64,000 nt of DNA from Chalara sp. BL73 (taxonomy: Eukaryota; Ascomycota; Leotiomycetes; Helotiales). This document shows, one piece after another, positions 1-11,553 of the stretch. The notes under the pieces are model-generated. The model made no database searches, was not told the DNA's origin, and saw only the letters and a program-made list of their open reading frames with translations. How positions within the stretch are numbered: the first letter of the stretch is position 1; the number at the start of each line of letters is the position of its first letter. A program made the position numbers and the translations under genes. The stretch lies in NCBI GenBank assembly GCA_918026815.1, contig CAKJVC010000021.1:682001-746000 (forward strand), in the 5' to 3' direction.

Positions 1-372
1 AGTGCCTGCGATTTGGAAATATACTATCAAATTAGCACAAGAAGTATAATTGTTAGTCAAGAAGTGTTGACTTACGCTCTTGATATGTTCATCATCATTA
101 TATGATATTGAAGAGTCCATGATGTCTTATGAATTGGGAATTTTATCCATACACAACTGAATATTCACGCTCTCCGACCGCGACTTTGGTGGGCAACCCA
201 AGTAAACATTGGCACAGCAACGAGGTGTGGGTTTAGCTGATTGATAACTGACTAACCGGGGTGGGACAATAAAATTGACATGGAAGCAAAAGGCCACGAC
301 GACTCGAACCTCAGTCTTGCACCAACCTTCAGAGGTTGTATTCTCAAAGGAATTATCTCTTCACGGGTCGCG
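1..372. other. Intergenic, upstream of the OST3-like gene
   Basis: No gene is recognised. The open frame of the following gene extends upstream to an ATG at 280, but the residues added (280-372) look unlike a protein N-terminus, whereas the ATG at 373 starts a good signal peptide. This stretch is therefore probably promoter and 5' leader. Confidence 0.4.
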
Positions 373-1514
373 ATGCACTTCCTTAAAGCGTTGATCATAT
401 CCTTACTGCCATTGGCAGCCCTGGGTGCCAAAAAGCCTGCACCAGACAAGTTCCAAACATACCACTCCAAAGCTCTCTCATCAGCTCCATTGAAGCTCGA
501 CGACAGCATCTATGGGAAGTTAACGACAGCACCAAGGGACTACTCTGTTGCGGTCCTCTTGACTGCTTTGCAATCGAGGTTTGGGTGTGCTCTCTGCCAG
601 GACTTTCAACCAGAATGGGATCTGTTGTCCAAAAGCTGGACGAGAGGGGATAAGAAGGGAGAATCACGCTTGATTTTTGGCACATTAGATTTTTCTGACG
701 GCAAAGGCACTTTCCAATCGGTAGGCTCATCTGCCATTTTTCCTGGCCTTCTTTGCTTACCCAAGCCATAGCTTGGCCTTCAAACTGCACCAGTACTTCT
801 GTTCTTTCCACCAACGACTGGACCGCATGCTGTATCAGAGACTGGACCCGTGAGATATGACTTTACCAATGGGTATGTTCTGTATGGGTTCCATTCATAT
901 GTTCACCGGTAATAATATCATAGACCACAACCTGCTGAACAGATCCATGCTTGGATCTCCCGCCATCTTCATGGCCGCCCACATCCCCAAGTAGTACGCC
1001 CTATCAAATGGGGACTCTGGATCGCTAGTATTACTGCTCTGTTAGGAGGGATATCTTTTCTGGCTGTCTTCGGACCATACATTTTGCCAGTCTTACAGAA
1101 CCGCAACCTCTGGGCCGCATTCAGTTTGCTTGCCATTCTTTTGTTTACAAGTGGGCATATGTTCAACCACATTCGAAAGGTGCCATACGTTGCTGGCGAC
1201 GGTCGTGGAGGAGTCAGTTACTTTGCGGGTGGCTTTTCGAGTCAATATGGCTTGGAGACACAAATTGTAGCGGCTATGTGTAAGTTTCATCACCTTTTTG
1301 CGGTACGTTATGCTAATGCCAAGGTTTAGACGGTTTCCTTGCATTTGCTACCATTTCTTTGGCCATCAAGGTTCCAAGAATATCCGACCCAAAAACACAG
1401 CAAGTTGCTGTACTTATCTGGGGAGCCGCTATCTTTCTCATGTATAGTTTCCTCCTCAGTATTTTCAGGATCAAGAATGGCGGATATCCTTTCTGGTTAC
1501 CTCCATTCTCTTAG
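373..1514 (+). CDS. OST3: Oligosaccharyltransferase subunit OST3/OST6 family
   Basis: This is a non-catalytic thioredoxin-like subunit of the ER oligosaccharyltransferase complex, which transfers glycan to Asn during N-glycosylation. Proposed exons are 373..720, 772..872, 924..1279 and 1330..1514, giving 329 aa in frame with GT-AG introns of 50-51 bp. Visible parts are a cleavable signal peptide at residues 1-17, a lumenal thioredoxin-fold domain with a CxxC pair (C-A-L-C) in the fungal OST3 position, the segment LGLQTAPVLLFFPPT, then four C-terminal membrane segments starting near IKWGLWIASITALLGG and including FNHIRKVPY. Length fits the family (about 330-350 aa). In OST3/OST6 the CxxC is known to form mixed disulfides with substrate cysteines. 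The start at 373 is chosen for the signal peptide. The gene looks intact; OST3 and OST6 cannot be told apart here. Confidence 0.9.
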
Positions 1515-1996
1515 ATCAGCTGAGATATGTGAATGGGTTGATGAAGATGGAATGAATGTCTCAAGCAAGTGTAAGATAGACAAAAGCGAACTTGTTTATA
1601 GTATACTAGCAATGGTGTTATGCATAGAATTGATCTTTTTCAAGAGCTCTTACAGGGCCACAAGTTGAAATAATGTGAAAATAGAGAATATTTGTGTGGT
1701 TTACCGGGCAGTCAGTTGTGATAGTAGCGTATGAGTATGTGATTCAGTGGTAATTCTGCATTATCAAGTGATGATATGACACAAAATCTTCACATAGGAT
1801 CATCTGATTATAGAAATAAGCTCTTCCCTTTCGTTGTGGCTGATGCAAGTGTGCCTGGAGTCTTCTCAGCTGCATAATCTAAGACTATTTAAGCCGTCTA
1901 CTTCTCAGCCTCGTCATTCAGTCCGGACGACTCTCCCTTTCTCGACTGCATGTTTCATGTAGTGGTGTACATTCATCTTTTCTTGGTAGCCACGAA
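1515..1996. other. Intergenic, no gene seen
   Basis: This is the spacer between the OST3-like gene and the HET-domain pseudogene. It is AT-rich with no open frame resembling a protein. It probably holds the OST3 3' UTR. Confidence 0.4.
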
Positions 1997-2717
1997 ATGC
2001 ACCTTTTAAACGCAAATACGTACCAGCTCAAGCATTTCATCAGGGCATCAACACCACCCTACGCCATTTTGCCTCACGTGTGGGACGACGATGAGGTTTT
2101 ATTTCAGCGATGTCTGATCCAAAACAATTCACGAGAGCGCAAAGGCTTCCTTAAGATAGAGAAATGCTGCCAGCTTGCGATGATGGGTGGCGATTGGTTT
2201 GGATCGACGGATGTTGCATCAACAAAAGCTCCAATGCCGAACCCTCGGAAGCAATCAACTCGATGTACAAATACTACGGAGAGGCTGTGGAATCTATGTT
2301 ATCTAAGCTAGGCGACAACGGCTCGCGATCGAATCTCGATGCCCGCTTCAAGTCATGCAGCACATATAGAGTATTAGCTTGCCGCTGCTTACCCGTGGGT
2401 GGACTCTACAAGGACTCATAGCGCAATTAGTGGCCAGATTCTTCGATTCCACTTGGAAATACCTAGGCCGCAAAAATGACTTTTGGGACCAGTTAATGAA
2501 GATAACGGGAATCGACTCAGACATGCTAAACCACTCAAAGCCTCACGTCTCCGCCGTGGTAAAATGTCTTGGGCTGCAACCGAGTAAATACTGGAAAAGA
2601 GACATCGCGTATTGTTTACTGGGAATCTTCGATACCGGTATGCCTCTTCTTTACGGCGAGCGCAGCAAGGCGTTCTCGAGAGTCCAAGAACACATCCTGA
2701 GCACCACGACAGATTAA
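1997..2717 (+). pseudogene. HET-domain (heterokaryon incompatibility) gene, broken
   Basis: The N-terminal HET domain is recognisable but spread over three frames. Frame one (from ATG 1997) gives MHLLNANTYQLKHF, PPYAILPHVWDDDEVLFQ and KIEKCCQLA. Near 2165-2180 the match moves to a second frame with DGWRLVWIDGCCINKSS and EAINSMYKYYGEA. Near 2350-2395 it moves to a third frame with TRGWTLQGLIAQ and later RDIAYCLLGIFDTGMPLLYGE. These are the signature blocks of the HET-E/HET-D-like NLR-type and related HET proteins (YAILSHTWGDEEVTFQ, WVDTCCIDKSS, RGWTLQELIAP, YSLLGIFDVNMPLLYGE). The shift sites lack plausible intron borders of usable size, so I read them as indels. The frame closes at 2717 just after the domain, so any effector part is missing. 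The HET domain triggers cell death when non-self is sensed; this copy should be inactive. Confidence 0.8.
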
Positions 2718-3738
2718 ACACTATATCTATACGACAAAGTCTATGTTTCCAATTCTTGGAGTATGCCTTCGAAGTCTGCTCGTGAACATAGCGTTGCGTC
2801 CCCAGTCGCTAACCGATAGCTCAATTTGTCGGTAGTTTCCCCTACCAGCGAGCCAATACCCGCGGGGCGAGCACTGTCCGATTCGGTGCTAGTACTAGAC
2901 GAAATGAAGTGGATAGAACTGTACTTGTACCTAGGCCAGCACAAGAATGGCGCGTTGCTTTGCTCTTTTACATAGCGGATGAGCAGGTGACTAGCACAAA
3001 AAAGACTTATACCGACATTGTCCTATGCACTAGTCGCATTGCCGGCGATGATACCTGGCGAGAGAAATCTTGTCACATCATCAATACCAAACGTCCAACA
3101 AAAAGCGCTGTCATCTAGGGCTTGTGTAGAAGTGGAGTACTCATTGATATGGATTATCGCATCTCTAGAGTCTTCGGTTGTAAATCCACCAATCAGCAGA
3201 GATGCTAGGTGCTGAGCTGTCCTGGAAAGCCAACTCTCTTCGTATGGATTCAGTTCCTGTAGGTTTGGGAGAAAGTAAAATAGGGTGTAGACTCAAAGAA
3301 ATGTCAAATTCGCTTGTCCCCGAGTTTGCATGGGTAAAATCTGGCATACTGGTGACAGTACGGGCCATGGAAGAGTTTGCCATCATACAACGGGTCGATC
3401 TACGAGCATCCACATCGGATTGATACGCCAGTGGAGATAGATTATTTGGTCTCACAATGATTTAATGCGATTGGAGTGATCTTAAAGGGCGCCGCAGCCC
3501 CTACCATAAGGGTGATAATGAGTACTTCTGAAGTTGAAGAAACCGGACTTTATGATGATATTATTGAAGATATAAGAGATCCAGGCACCATGGAGGCTGC
3601 TTCCTAGCTCGATGTCTATTTGAATACAGATGCATCCATACATCAACAACGGCCGTTTAACTCCTATTACGAGGGTCCAACAGAACGACGATTGACGATG
3701 ACCAGACTCTTTCCCAAGTCCACATGCTACCCACGATA
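2718..3738. other. Gene-free stretch, possibly the remnant tail of the HET gene
   Basis: No intact gene is seen. The HET pseudogene frame continues past its stop with a few phrases that could be a decayed C-terminal part (for example LYLGQHKNGALLCSF at about 2919-2963), but stops occur throughout. I cannot assign this with confidence. Confidence 0.3.
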
Positions 3739-4834
3739 TCACATACTATTGACAGACGCAATCGGCTTACCGGTTTTAACATAGGATTTGATGTTCTCAA
3801 AGCACTCTCGTTCGCCGTCCATCCACGCATTCCTCGTTCCGCCCCCTAAATGTGGCTGGATCGTACACTTGTCACTGCTGGCAAAGTATGGATTGATATC
3901 AGGTTCATCCTCGAATACATCAAGCCCAGCTCTCCGTACTTTCCCGCTCCCTAGAGCTGCGATTAGTGCTTTCTCATCAACGATAGGCCCTCTTGCAGTA
4001 TTGATGAAGAAGACGCCATCCTTCATCACCGAGAATTCTTTTTCGGAAACCAGACCAAGAGTTGACTCGTTCAAGGGACAATGGATGGAGATCACATCAG
4101 CAGTAGTAAGTAGCTCTTCCAAAGATGAGCAATATATCGCATTCAGCCGGTCCTCGATTCCCTTCTCCAACCGCGTCCGATTATGATACCGGATCCTCAT
4201 CCCAAAAGCTCCAGCCCTTTGCGCGACAATCTACCCAGTCAGCGGCCCAGCTCAACTCAAAATCGTCAGCAGCTTACCTGCCCAATCGCACCCATCCCCA
4301 CAATCCCCAACACCAATCCCCTCGGATCAACCGTAGGGATATGGTCATTCCTCTACAGCCCCGTCCTCGCGCTCTTCTCCGCCCTGCTCGTATCCCTCAG
4401 CACCGCCAAGATAAGAAACATGGCCATATCCGCCGTTGGCTCGCTGACCGCATGTCGAGAATTGCAAAAGAGAATGGAGTTAGCGGTCATCCAGGGCACG
4501 TCGAATTCATTGTAGCCGGCCGAGGCAGAGACGATGAGCCGGCAGTGCGGGACGAGCGGTGCGAGGAGCGCGGCGTCGAAGTCCTCGTATGGACGCGTGC
4601 CCATGAAGACGCAGAATGCGAGGAAGGGGCCGGATGATTTGGCGCGGGAGGCGATTTCCGTGATGGCGCCCGAGCGATCGGTTGCTGAGATGACCTGGGG
4701 TGTTTGTTAGTGGGAGTTCGAGCGATTGTAGTCACGGTAGATACATCGACGTCACATAATGTCTTGAAGTCCTTGAGATATTCTTCTCCTGCGAACTTTG
4801 GATAGGTCAAGCAGAGAACTTTAGGCTTTCTCAT
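3739..4834 (-). pseudogene. D-isomer 2-hydroxyacid dehydrogenase (glyoxylate reductase-like) with one in-frame stop
   Basis: The gene is otherwise complete: exons on the minus strand 4745..4834, 4278..4694 and 3739..4230 join in frame with introns of 50 and 47 bp and would give about 332 aa, the normal family length. The Rossmann NAD-binding motif GIVGMGAIG and the catalytic triad regions are all visible: Arg in NTARG, Glu in DVFEDEP and His in QPHLGGGT. Enzymes of this family reduce glyoxylate or other 2-oxoacids with NAD(P)H. The defect is a TAG codon at 4353..4355 (minus strand) between SARTGL and RNDHIPTVDPRG. Family members usually carry Trp here (G-x-W-R), so a TGG-to-TAG change is the simplest reading. 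There are no frameshifts, so the loss is recent, or the base is a sequencing error. Confidence 0.85.
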
Positions 4835-5346
4835 ATTTATGGTATCTATCTTGCCATAAAAGGTCACTGGCTAGTCACGTGGAAGCTTTACTCTGTTTTC
4901 TCTTTCAACCTCTGGAGTAGCATGGTCAATCAGAGTATATGGTGCATCTCTGATAGTGGTAGTCCCATATGTAGCCAAAAGTGGGGATGAACAGAACATA
5001 AGTAGATCGGCAGTTTGTCCAATAGGGAAGTCAATTATCACTTTACGGCCTAGAAAATATACTACAAGCAAAAACACATTCATACACAAAGGATTATGCC
5101 CCAAAAAGAGCCGTCAAAATCGATTTAAGTTTGAATTACAAATATTATCCCCTGCATTGAGCAATTTCTTGGCAGTGACTCAGCTTGATTGGGCGCCCTG
5201 ACTTTGACCTCAATTCTTGGGTGACACATCTCTACAGTATATATTGCTTCGAAAGTTTTGCTGAAAATATTTGCGTCTCTTCTTTATTCTCTCAGAGAAA
5301 ATTATCTTACAAAAAGAGATTCATCGCAAACATTTTTCTAAGAACA
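4835..5346. promoter_or_regulatory. Divergent intergenic region between dehydrogenase and GST-like genes
   Basis: Both neighbours are transcribed away from this 512-bp stretch, so it should hold both promoters. A TATA-like run, TATATATT, lies near 5237-5244, about 105 bp upstream of the GST-like ATG. No other element is called. Confidence 0.4.
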
Positions 5347-6457
5347 ATGGCGCAGGTCAACCCAGAGAAGAAATATAAACTCATTGGTACTTACACACGC
5401 TAGTAAGTATACTCTCATGCTCGTGGTGCTAGAAGAGAGGTTTATGTCTCTACAATGTGCCCCTTTCGGGTACATCAAAAACAATCAAACAGGGAGCTTT
5501 CGGAAGTGGTCTTACTTACCATTCCTGAACAAAGAAGCTAACTCTGTATCAATTACAGCTCAAGTATGTACTCAAGCTCTATAAGCTCGACCATGTGATC
5601 CATTTCAGACCTAATGGCCCAAAAGGCTGGACATCCCGCGTGCAAACAGTCCTAGAATACTTCAAGATTCCGTACGAGGGCTCTTTTCACCCTCTGCACG
5701 AGGTAACGCCACCACCCTATTCTCTCCCAGACCAAGTCTCATGAAAGTGCTCGAACAGGCGAAGCAAGTCTCACAATCAGGTCTCGTCCCTGTTCTCCTC
5801 GACCCCTCCCTTTCTCCTACGATCCCCATCAACGACTCCCTCGCCATAGTCGAATATCTCGCGGAATCGCACCCCTCTCTCCCTCTCTACCCTGCCGACC
5901 CCCTCCTCCGCGCCTTGGCCCGCTCCGCCATCGCGGAAATCCACTCCGGCCTCTCGCAACTCCGTACTTTCGACACAAACTACATCGCGCACTTCACCGG
6001 GCCGATCCCCGTCTCGGAAGCTGCGTTGAAAGACATCAAGCGCGTTCTCGAGCTCTGGTCTAACGCCAGGAAAGTTACAAAAGAGAGGTTGGGGGCGGAG
6101 GACGAGGGATTCCTATTTGGAAAGTTCGGGATCGCTGATGCGTTTTTCTGGCCTGTGTTATGGGTATGTGTTGTCGTTTGTCTTTGAGAGTGCGAATGTG
6201 ACGATCTGCTGTGCATAGCTAAACAACCGTAGCGATTCCGTACCTATAATCTCCCTTTGAATAGCGCAAGCGAGGAGGCCATAAAGTGGATCAGCAAGAT
6301 GTGGAATGATCCTGCTCTGAAAACATTGGGAAGGAATTATTTCGAGCAGGCAAAGGATCCGAACACCAGGATTGAGAAGTATGATGAGAAATTCAAGGGG
6401 ATCCCGGAGATTGCGTATGAGGTGTTTGAGGAGGATTGGGAATTTGATCCGAAATAA
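5347..6457 (+). CDS. Glutathione S-transferase-like protein
   Basis: Proposed exons are 5347..5402, 5559..5567, 5609..5702, 5759..6163 and 6233..6457, giving 262 aa in frame. The N-terminal thioredoxin-like half reads KYKLIGTYTRYSS, then VQTVLEYFKIPYE, SGLVPVLLD and NDSLAIVEYLAESHPSLPLYP, the last being the GST glutathione-binding (SNAIL/ESLAI-type) region. The helical C-terminal half includes ARSAIAEIHSGL and FLFGKFGIADAFFWPVLW. Fungal proteins of this type conjugate or reduce substrates with glutathione in the cytosol; the substrate is unknown. The 5' exon structure is the weak point. It needs a 9-nt micro-exon with a GTACTC donor, because direct splicing from 5402 to 5609 makes a TAA. The 3' two exons are secure. 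Confidence 0.75.
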
Positions 6458-7302
6458 AAGTCGGAGAAGTTGTTATAGTGTTGAGTTGGGATATCGTCTC
6501 GTTGTCTAGTCTAAATAGTCCGCGGGGATAGGCCGAATACGTCTTCGCCTTTTCTGTCAATGCAGTTCGGCTTCTACACGAACATAAACTTCCGTATTTC
6601 CTTACTGTCTTCCGTGTTAAGAGGCAAGGACACTGGACCGTACTTAGTACTATACTCCACTTATAATACTATGATATCTCAAGAATAGCTGAAAAAGGCT
6701 CTCCGAGCAAGTAATAATACAAGTCAATTGCCATAGCCAAGCATACTCAAAGCTAGATTCTATATAAGATGTTCAAGACAGTCAACAGCAAGCCTGCTGA
6801 TGAGGGTGCGCTGACTGAGATATTAGTCATCTTATCTTTGAGTGGTCGAACCATTGCTTATATTGATCTCGCTTACTTCCTACAGTTCTGGTCAAGGGCA
6901 AGAGTGGCTACTTTCCATGTATATTGGCTGGAGCCAACTAAAATATTAGGCACTTGCCACTACAGTAACTGATTGGCTCTGGTATGTTTCTTGAATTTCA
7001 ACCTCAAAACTAATTACACCAAACGCGATGGGGGTATCCTCGCTGCTCAATCAAAGAATTTAAATACAACCAGACTCTCTTGCTTTTCTTTCTCCGACTC
7101 TTCATACGTAGCAAATGAATGTACATGGCCGTAAGTACGGGGGGAATATCAGTGAGATATAGCCACAAAACTATACATTACTTCACCACACCCATAAAAA
7201 GCAAATAACGACCAGGCGTGAGCCATTTCGTTTTAACGCCATGCCTTCCTTCCCATCCCTGCGCTTCCTGATTATTGAATATTGTCAGATTTGATAAGCA
7301 GA
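6458..7302. other. Intergenic, no gene seen
   Basis: This is the convergent spacer between the GST-like gene and the ApsA-like gene. The short open frame at 6769..6972 has no recognisable features. The stretch probably holds both 3' ends. Confidence 0.35.
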
Positions 7303-10300
7303 TTAGAACCCCCGAAATGGGTCAAAACTGCCGTCAAGCTGTCCATATTCTTCCTCCCCTGCTGTCTTGCTACCCCCATACCAGTCTTCGCTTGGTCTCG
7401 ATCTCCCTGAGTAGCGACTATAGCTATCTCTGTTCCTGCTTCGTTGTCTTCTTCGCTCTTTACTTCGTCTTCTATGCATACCAAACATATTCATCTCATC
7501 CTGCTCATCAGGATAGTCACTGAATGGAGTCATGGCCATTGGACTAATGAATGCCTCCATCCTCATCGTGCCCACAGCGTCGAAGAAATTGTTCACTACC
7601 GCCCCTGGACGTGCTGATGCATCTGAAGTACGAACCGAAGATCTTCCACTAACGCTCATTCCCGTATAACCAGCCACTGAACCTGAAGCCTGAGATTGAT
7701 AGATATCCGAGGACCCAGTTGTACCCACGCTCATTCCTGCGATGCTTGATGAGGGGGCATGACTTGAGTTTGAAAGTGTGACTGCAGGGCCTGAGAATCC
7801 ACGGAAGGAAAGAGGTGGTGCCATCCGTGGACCCGTATTGCTGCGCTTCCGGCTGTGCGCTGCAGATGGGATTGATTTCTCAAAATAGCCTCGTTCAGAG
7901 CCTCGTTCGGAGCCACGATCGCTAAATCGTGGAACAATGGGGGGATCTGCTGCATAGGGTCCGATCTGAGAATTGCTGTAGAAAGATTCAGCTTCGCGAA
8001 TACTATCCCCACCATGTTGTGAGGAATGAACGCTTTGTGGGCCTGGGCGGGCCACCGCGTTCTTCCCTTTCGCGACGCGGATGGAGTCCCGAATACCGTT
8101 CCTTCGAAGTCGAGTGCCTTGACGTGGTGGTTCGAAGTCAGGGATCGTCGGCTTAGGAATTGGTAGCGGAGCTGCTACTATTTCTGGTACGGCTTGCGAG
8201 GAATGAGCAAGGAATGACAAAGCTGTGAGCCACATGTAATGTCGCTCCGAGTTTATAGCAGTGAACTTCAATGCTCGTGCTGGAGTAAGAATCAAGATCG
8301 AGCGATTGAAAAGCGGTGGCCCCCCTTTAGGCGATAAGTTGTCATCTTTGACATCCAACACAGATTGAATTGTCACTATAGAAGTCAGCAAGAGGCCTAA
8401 TGCAGAAAGACGAACGATACATACACTTTCTGCCACTTTTGCCTAGCAGAGCGGGCCCAGATGTTGGCTGCTTGCTACTCCACATAACGGCACGTTCGTA
8501 TGGGGCAAGCCATACCCAGCGTTTATGGCGAACACCATTTCCATTTTCGCCTTCAATGTTAGACTCTGCTACCCCAAATGATGCGCGCCGTCTAACGTAT
8601 TTAAACATCCATTCTCCGACCATCGTTTGGGCAATTGCGTCAACAACGCCCGTAGCTTGATTGGAGCTGCCAACCGAATTTGTATTAGTATTAACGGTAT
8701 TAACAGTATTGGCTGTCGTCGCTGAGGGCTGTTGCCTGTGCCTTTTGTATCGACTACTACCTGTATCCCTCATATATCGTGGAGTGGTTACATCATTATT
8801 GGGCATTGGTGGTAGTTGTGGACTTTCAGGTGCTTCTGTCGATGGCGACATGGGCGGTGGAGATCGGCTACCATGTCGACGACTTCGACCACCTCTGGGG
8901 AGCGCTGTAGCAGATCTGACTTTACGAATGCTGCCTGCACGGTAATGCCCTCTACCATATCCACGCCCCCATGTCGGGCTTCTGGTGCCATCACTAGGAG
9001 CAGAGCTGCTGACGGGAGGTTGCCTTGAACTTGCTCGTGTAGGAATAGGGAACGGCGGCTCCTTCACAGGTTCCGGCAGACTGGGACTGCGAGATCGACC
9101 TTGGTGAGCGGCTACACCGCTCTGTATCAATGCTGTGCGACGCATCGTAGCTGGCTTTGTGGTTGTGACTAAAGACAAGGGTTTGTCAAGTTGCCGAACA
9201 GATTTTACAGAAGCTCTTTGTGGCATGGTTTGCACCTCAGGTAACGTATAGTCTCCTGTTGCATCATAATGGCTTATGTGTTTCATTGCACTCTTTTTGG
9301 CTGTATTTTGAGAAAGAGGCTTTGTGATGTCTGTGGCCTCTGCGTTCTCAGGTACAGAGGTAGGTGTAATTGAGCTACGCTTACCACCTCTGTCAGAACC
9401 TGTATGTGGTTTAGGTGCTGACAAAGCTGTCCTGAAATCATTGTCGCTCAAGTCGCCATCCGCAAACTCGTCCCCATCGTCAGAGCTTACATTGTCAAAT
9501 CCAGCAAAAAGACTGCTAACTCGATGAGGCCTTCTGATAGAGCCTTTGTCCTTGGCAAGAGGTCCGTCATCATTGTTGCCGGGATATGCATCCCGTGTGT
9601 TATCTGACTGAAGTTCTGGGGACGGGGTTGCCGCGCCTTGTTCTAAGCTGGTACGAATACGGCGAGGGTTTCGTGGTGGTAGATTGCCCGGGACTGGCGA
9701 GAAACGTTTTGACTCATCTAATGTCGGTTCTGGAGAGGGCGGTGTTGAGGAGATGGATGACGGTTGAAGGTGTGGAGGAAGCAAATTCAGTCTCAAATCA
9801 ACTCTTATTTCCTCCGTTTGCACAGAGGTTGATCTTGTTGGGATAGGCGTTTGCATAGAGACTTGGCATGCGGCATCTCTAGAGTGCTGTGGCAGAAGGG
9901 GTTCGCGAGGAGTAGCGGGGGCGGAACTGGGAGGGTGTAATTGGATTGATGGAATGGGAATAGGCGCCGGTGGTGCGGCTCGCCTGGGTGATTGCAGCAC
10001 TGGAAAATCCGTTTGCGTGGAGGTCGAAGTCATCAGTTCTTTCTGAATGTTGATTGGCGGAGGAGGAGGAGCTCTGGTCGGTGATACGGGAGTTCTGGGA
10101 GGACTCAAAGGGTCTTCTAGGGTCTGAGAAGCAGCTGAGACCATTGGCTCGGCCTTAGCTGGCTCAATAAACAATTGGGGGCTCGCATGAACACGCTTAC
10201 GCCGTTGATTTGCTTCAACTTCCAACTCACGAGCAGGGTGTTCATAGTCAGAGATCTTTTCTATCTTCTCCAATAAACCATTTCCTCTCAACACTATTGG

Positions 10301-11553
10301 ATCAATGGAAGAATCAAGCTGCTCCGCAGACACTTTGGGAGATGGTGGAGGAGAGTACTGCACACCAGTATCTGTATACTGAACCTTTCGCACTGGGACT
10401 GTTTCGTCGTCTTCTTGGATGCCACCCTCAAGCCTATCCAACACTGCTTGATTCAAGAGCAACCTGCCTCGGGCAACGCTGCCAGGTCGCATGAGGCTTT
10501 CATTGCTCTGGTTGCGGCGATGGTGTTTCGTCAAGACACTCTCACGACTCTGATTTCGTTTGTGAAGCACTGACAAAACGCTTTCGCGCCCATCGTGATC
10601 CGTTTGGTCATCATAATCATCAAGATCCAACTCATCCGCAAGACTCATCCCATTTAGTTTCGTTCCTTGGCCGTTGATGCCATTGATTGTAGAGAATCGA
10701 ATGCTATTGGTCATGCTCATCGTTCGGATACTGCCAGCATCACTGCCTTGTCCATTGACAGGATCTCTTGAAGCTTCTTCCGCTTCGCTTTCCTGCTGGC
10801 CATTCTGGTGGGAAGCTTGATAAGCTGCAACCTCATCTAACACTGTTTTGAGCCTGCCCTCGGCTACGTGTATGCGGCGTTCCAATTTTCGCTTCTCATC
10901 CTCCCAGTTGTCCTTGTCTTTTTGCCAGAGATCTTCGACCCGATTGACATTGTCTTCATGGATCCGTCCCTTTTTTTGTGCTGCCTCTAACCGTCGCTTG
11001 AGCTCGCTTGTTACTTCTACTGCTTCATCCCGCTCCCGGGCCAATTCAGATAGTGCCGAAGAAGTGCCCCCTTCGAGCAGAGCCAATTGTCGCTTGAGCG
11101 ATCGACTTTCTTTCGACGTAGTCAACAGGGTCTCTTGCAGAGTCTCATGTTCCCCGCGGAAATTATGTAGATCACTCTCCAAATTTTCAATCGTCTTGAT
11201 TCTCTCTTCCTGATCGCGACGCAGGGCTAGGATTTCCGAGACCAAATTAGCGTGCAGCGTTGGTGTAAATCTACGAGGATCTAGAATGGATATGCTGTCC
11301 CAAAATTAGCATAGAACCCAATTTGAATTCGCTGCAAACTCTACCTTTCATCGTTTGTCACATCCTTAGATCCACGGCGATGCCTGTCCGGCAACATTGG
11401 TGGAGGGGATGAAGACGGTCCTGGAGAAGCCGACTTTTGTCTAGATGATCGTCTCGAACTCCGAGACGGAGTTCTGTATGGTGTATCAGTAGGCGTTGGA
11501 AGGGAAGCTTGAGCAGCTGCCGCATACTCATCCTCCGTTTCCCAGGCGTTCAT
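7303..11553 (-). CDS. apsA: Cortical PH-domain protein, ApsA/Num1/Mcp5 type
   Basis: Exons (minus strand) are 11345..11553, 8425..11294 and 7303..8375, giving about 1383 aa. The introns (50 and 49 bp) restore DESISILDPRRFTPTLHANL and GRKLTIQSVLDVKDD. An N-terminal low-complexity part is followed by a coiled coil at about residues 85-230 (RFTPTLHANLVSEILALRR, SLKRQLALLEGGTSSALSEL, RRIHVAEGRLKTVL), a long disordered Ser/Pro-rich centre, and a PH domain at about 955-1085 (VGEWMFKYVRRR to HYMWLTALSFLAH). The Ser/Arg-rich tail ends at 7303. Proteins of this family (Aspergillus ApsA, yeast Num1, fission yeast Mcp5) sit at the cell cortex through the PH domain and anchor dynein for nuclear movement; Num1 also tethers mitochondria. 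The true start is unsure: ATG 11553 is the first in frame, but coding sense seems to continue upstream and an earlier exon is possible. Confidence 0.85.

Noticed and set aside
240..310. tRNA-like TTCGAGTC word on the minus strand
   Set aside because: The flanking bases do not form a T stem, and no acceptor or anticodon stem can be drawn.
4125..4637. 170-codon plus-strand frame
   Set aside because: It is a shadow of the hydroxyacid dehydrogenase gene on the other strand.
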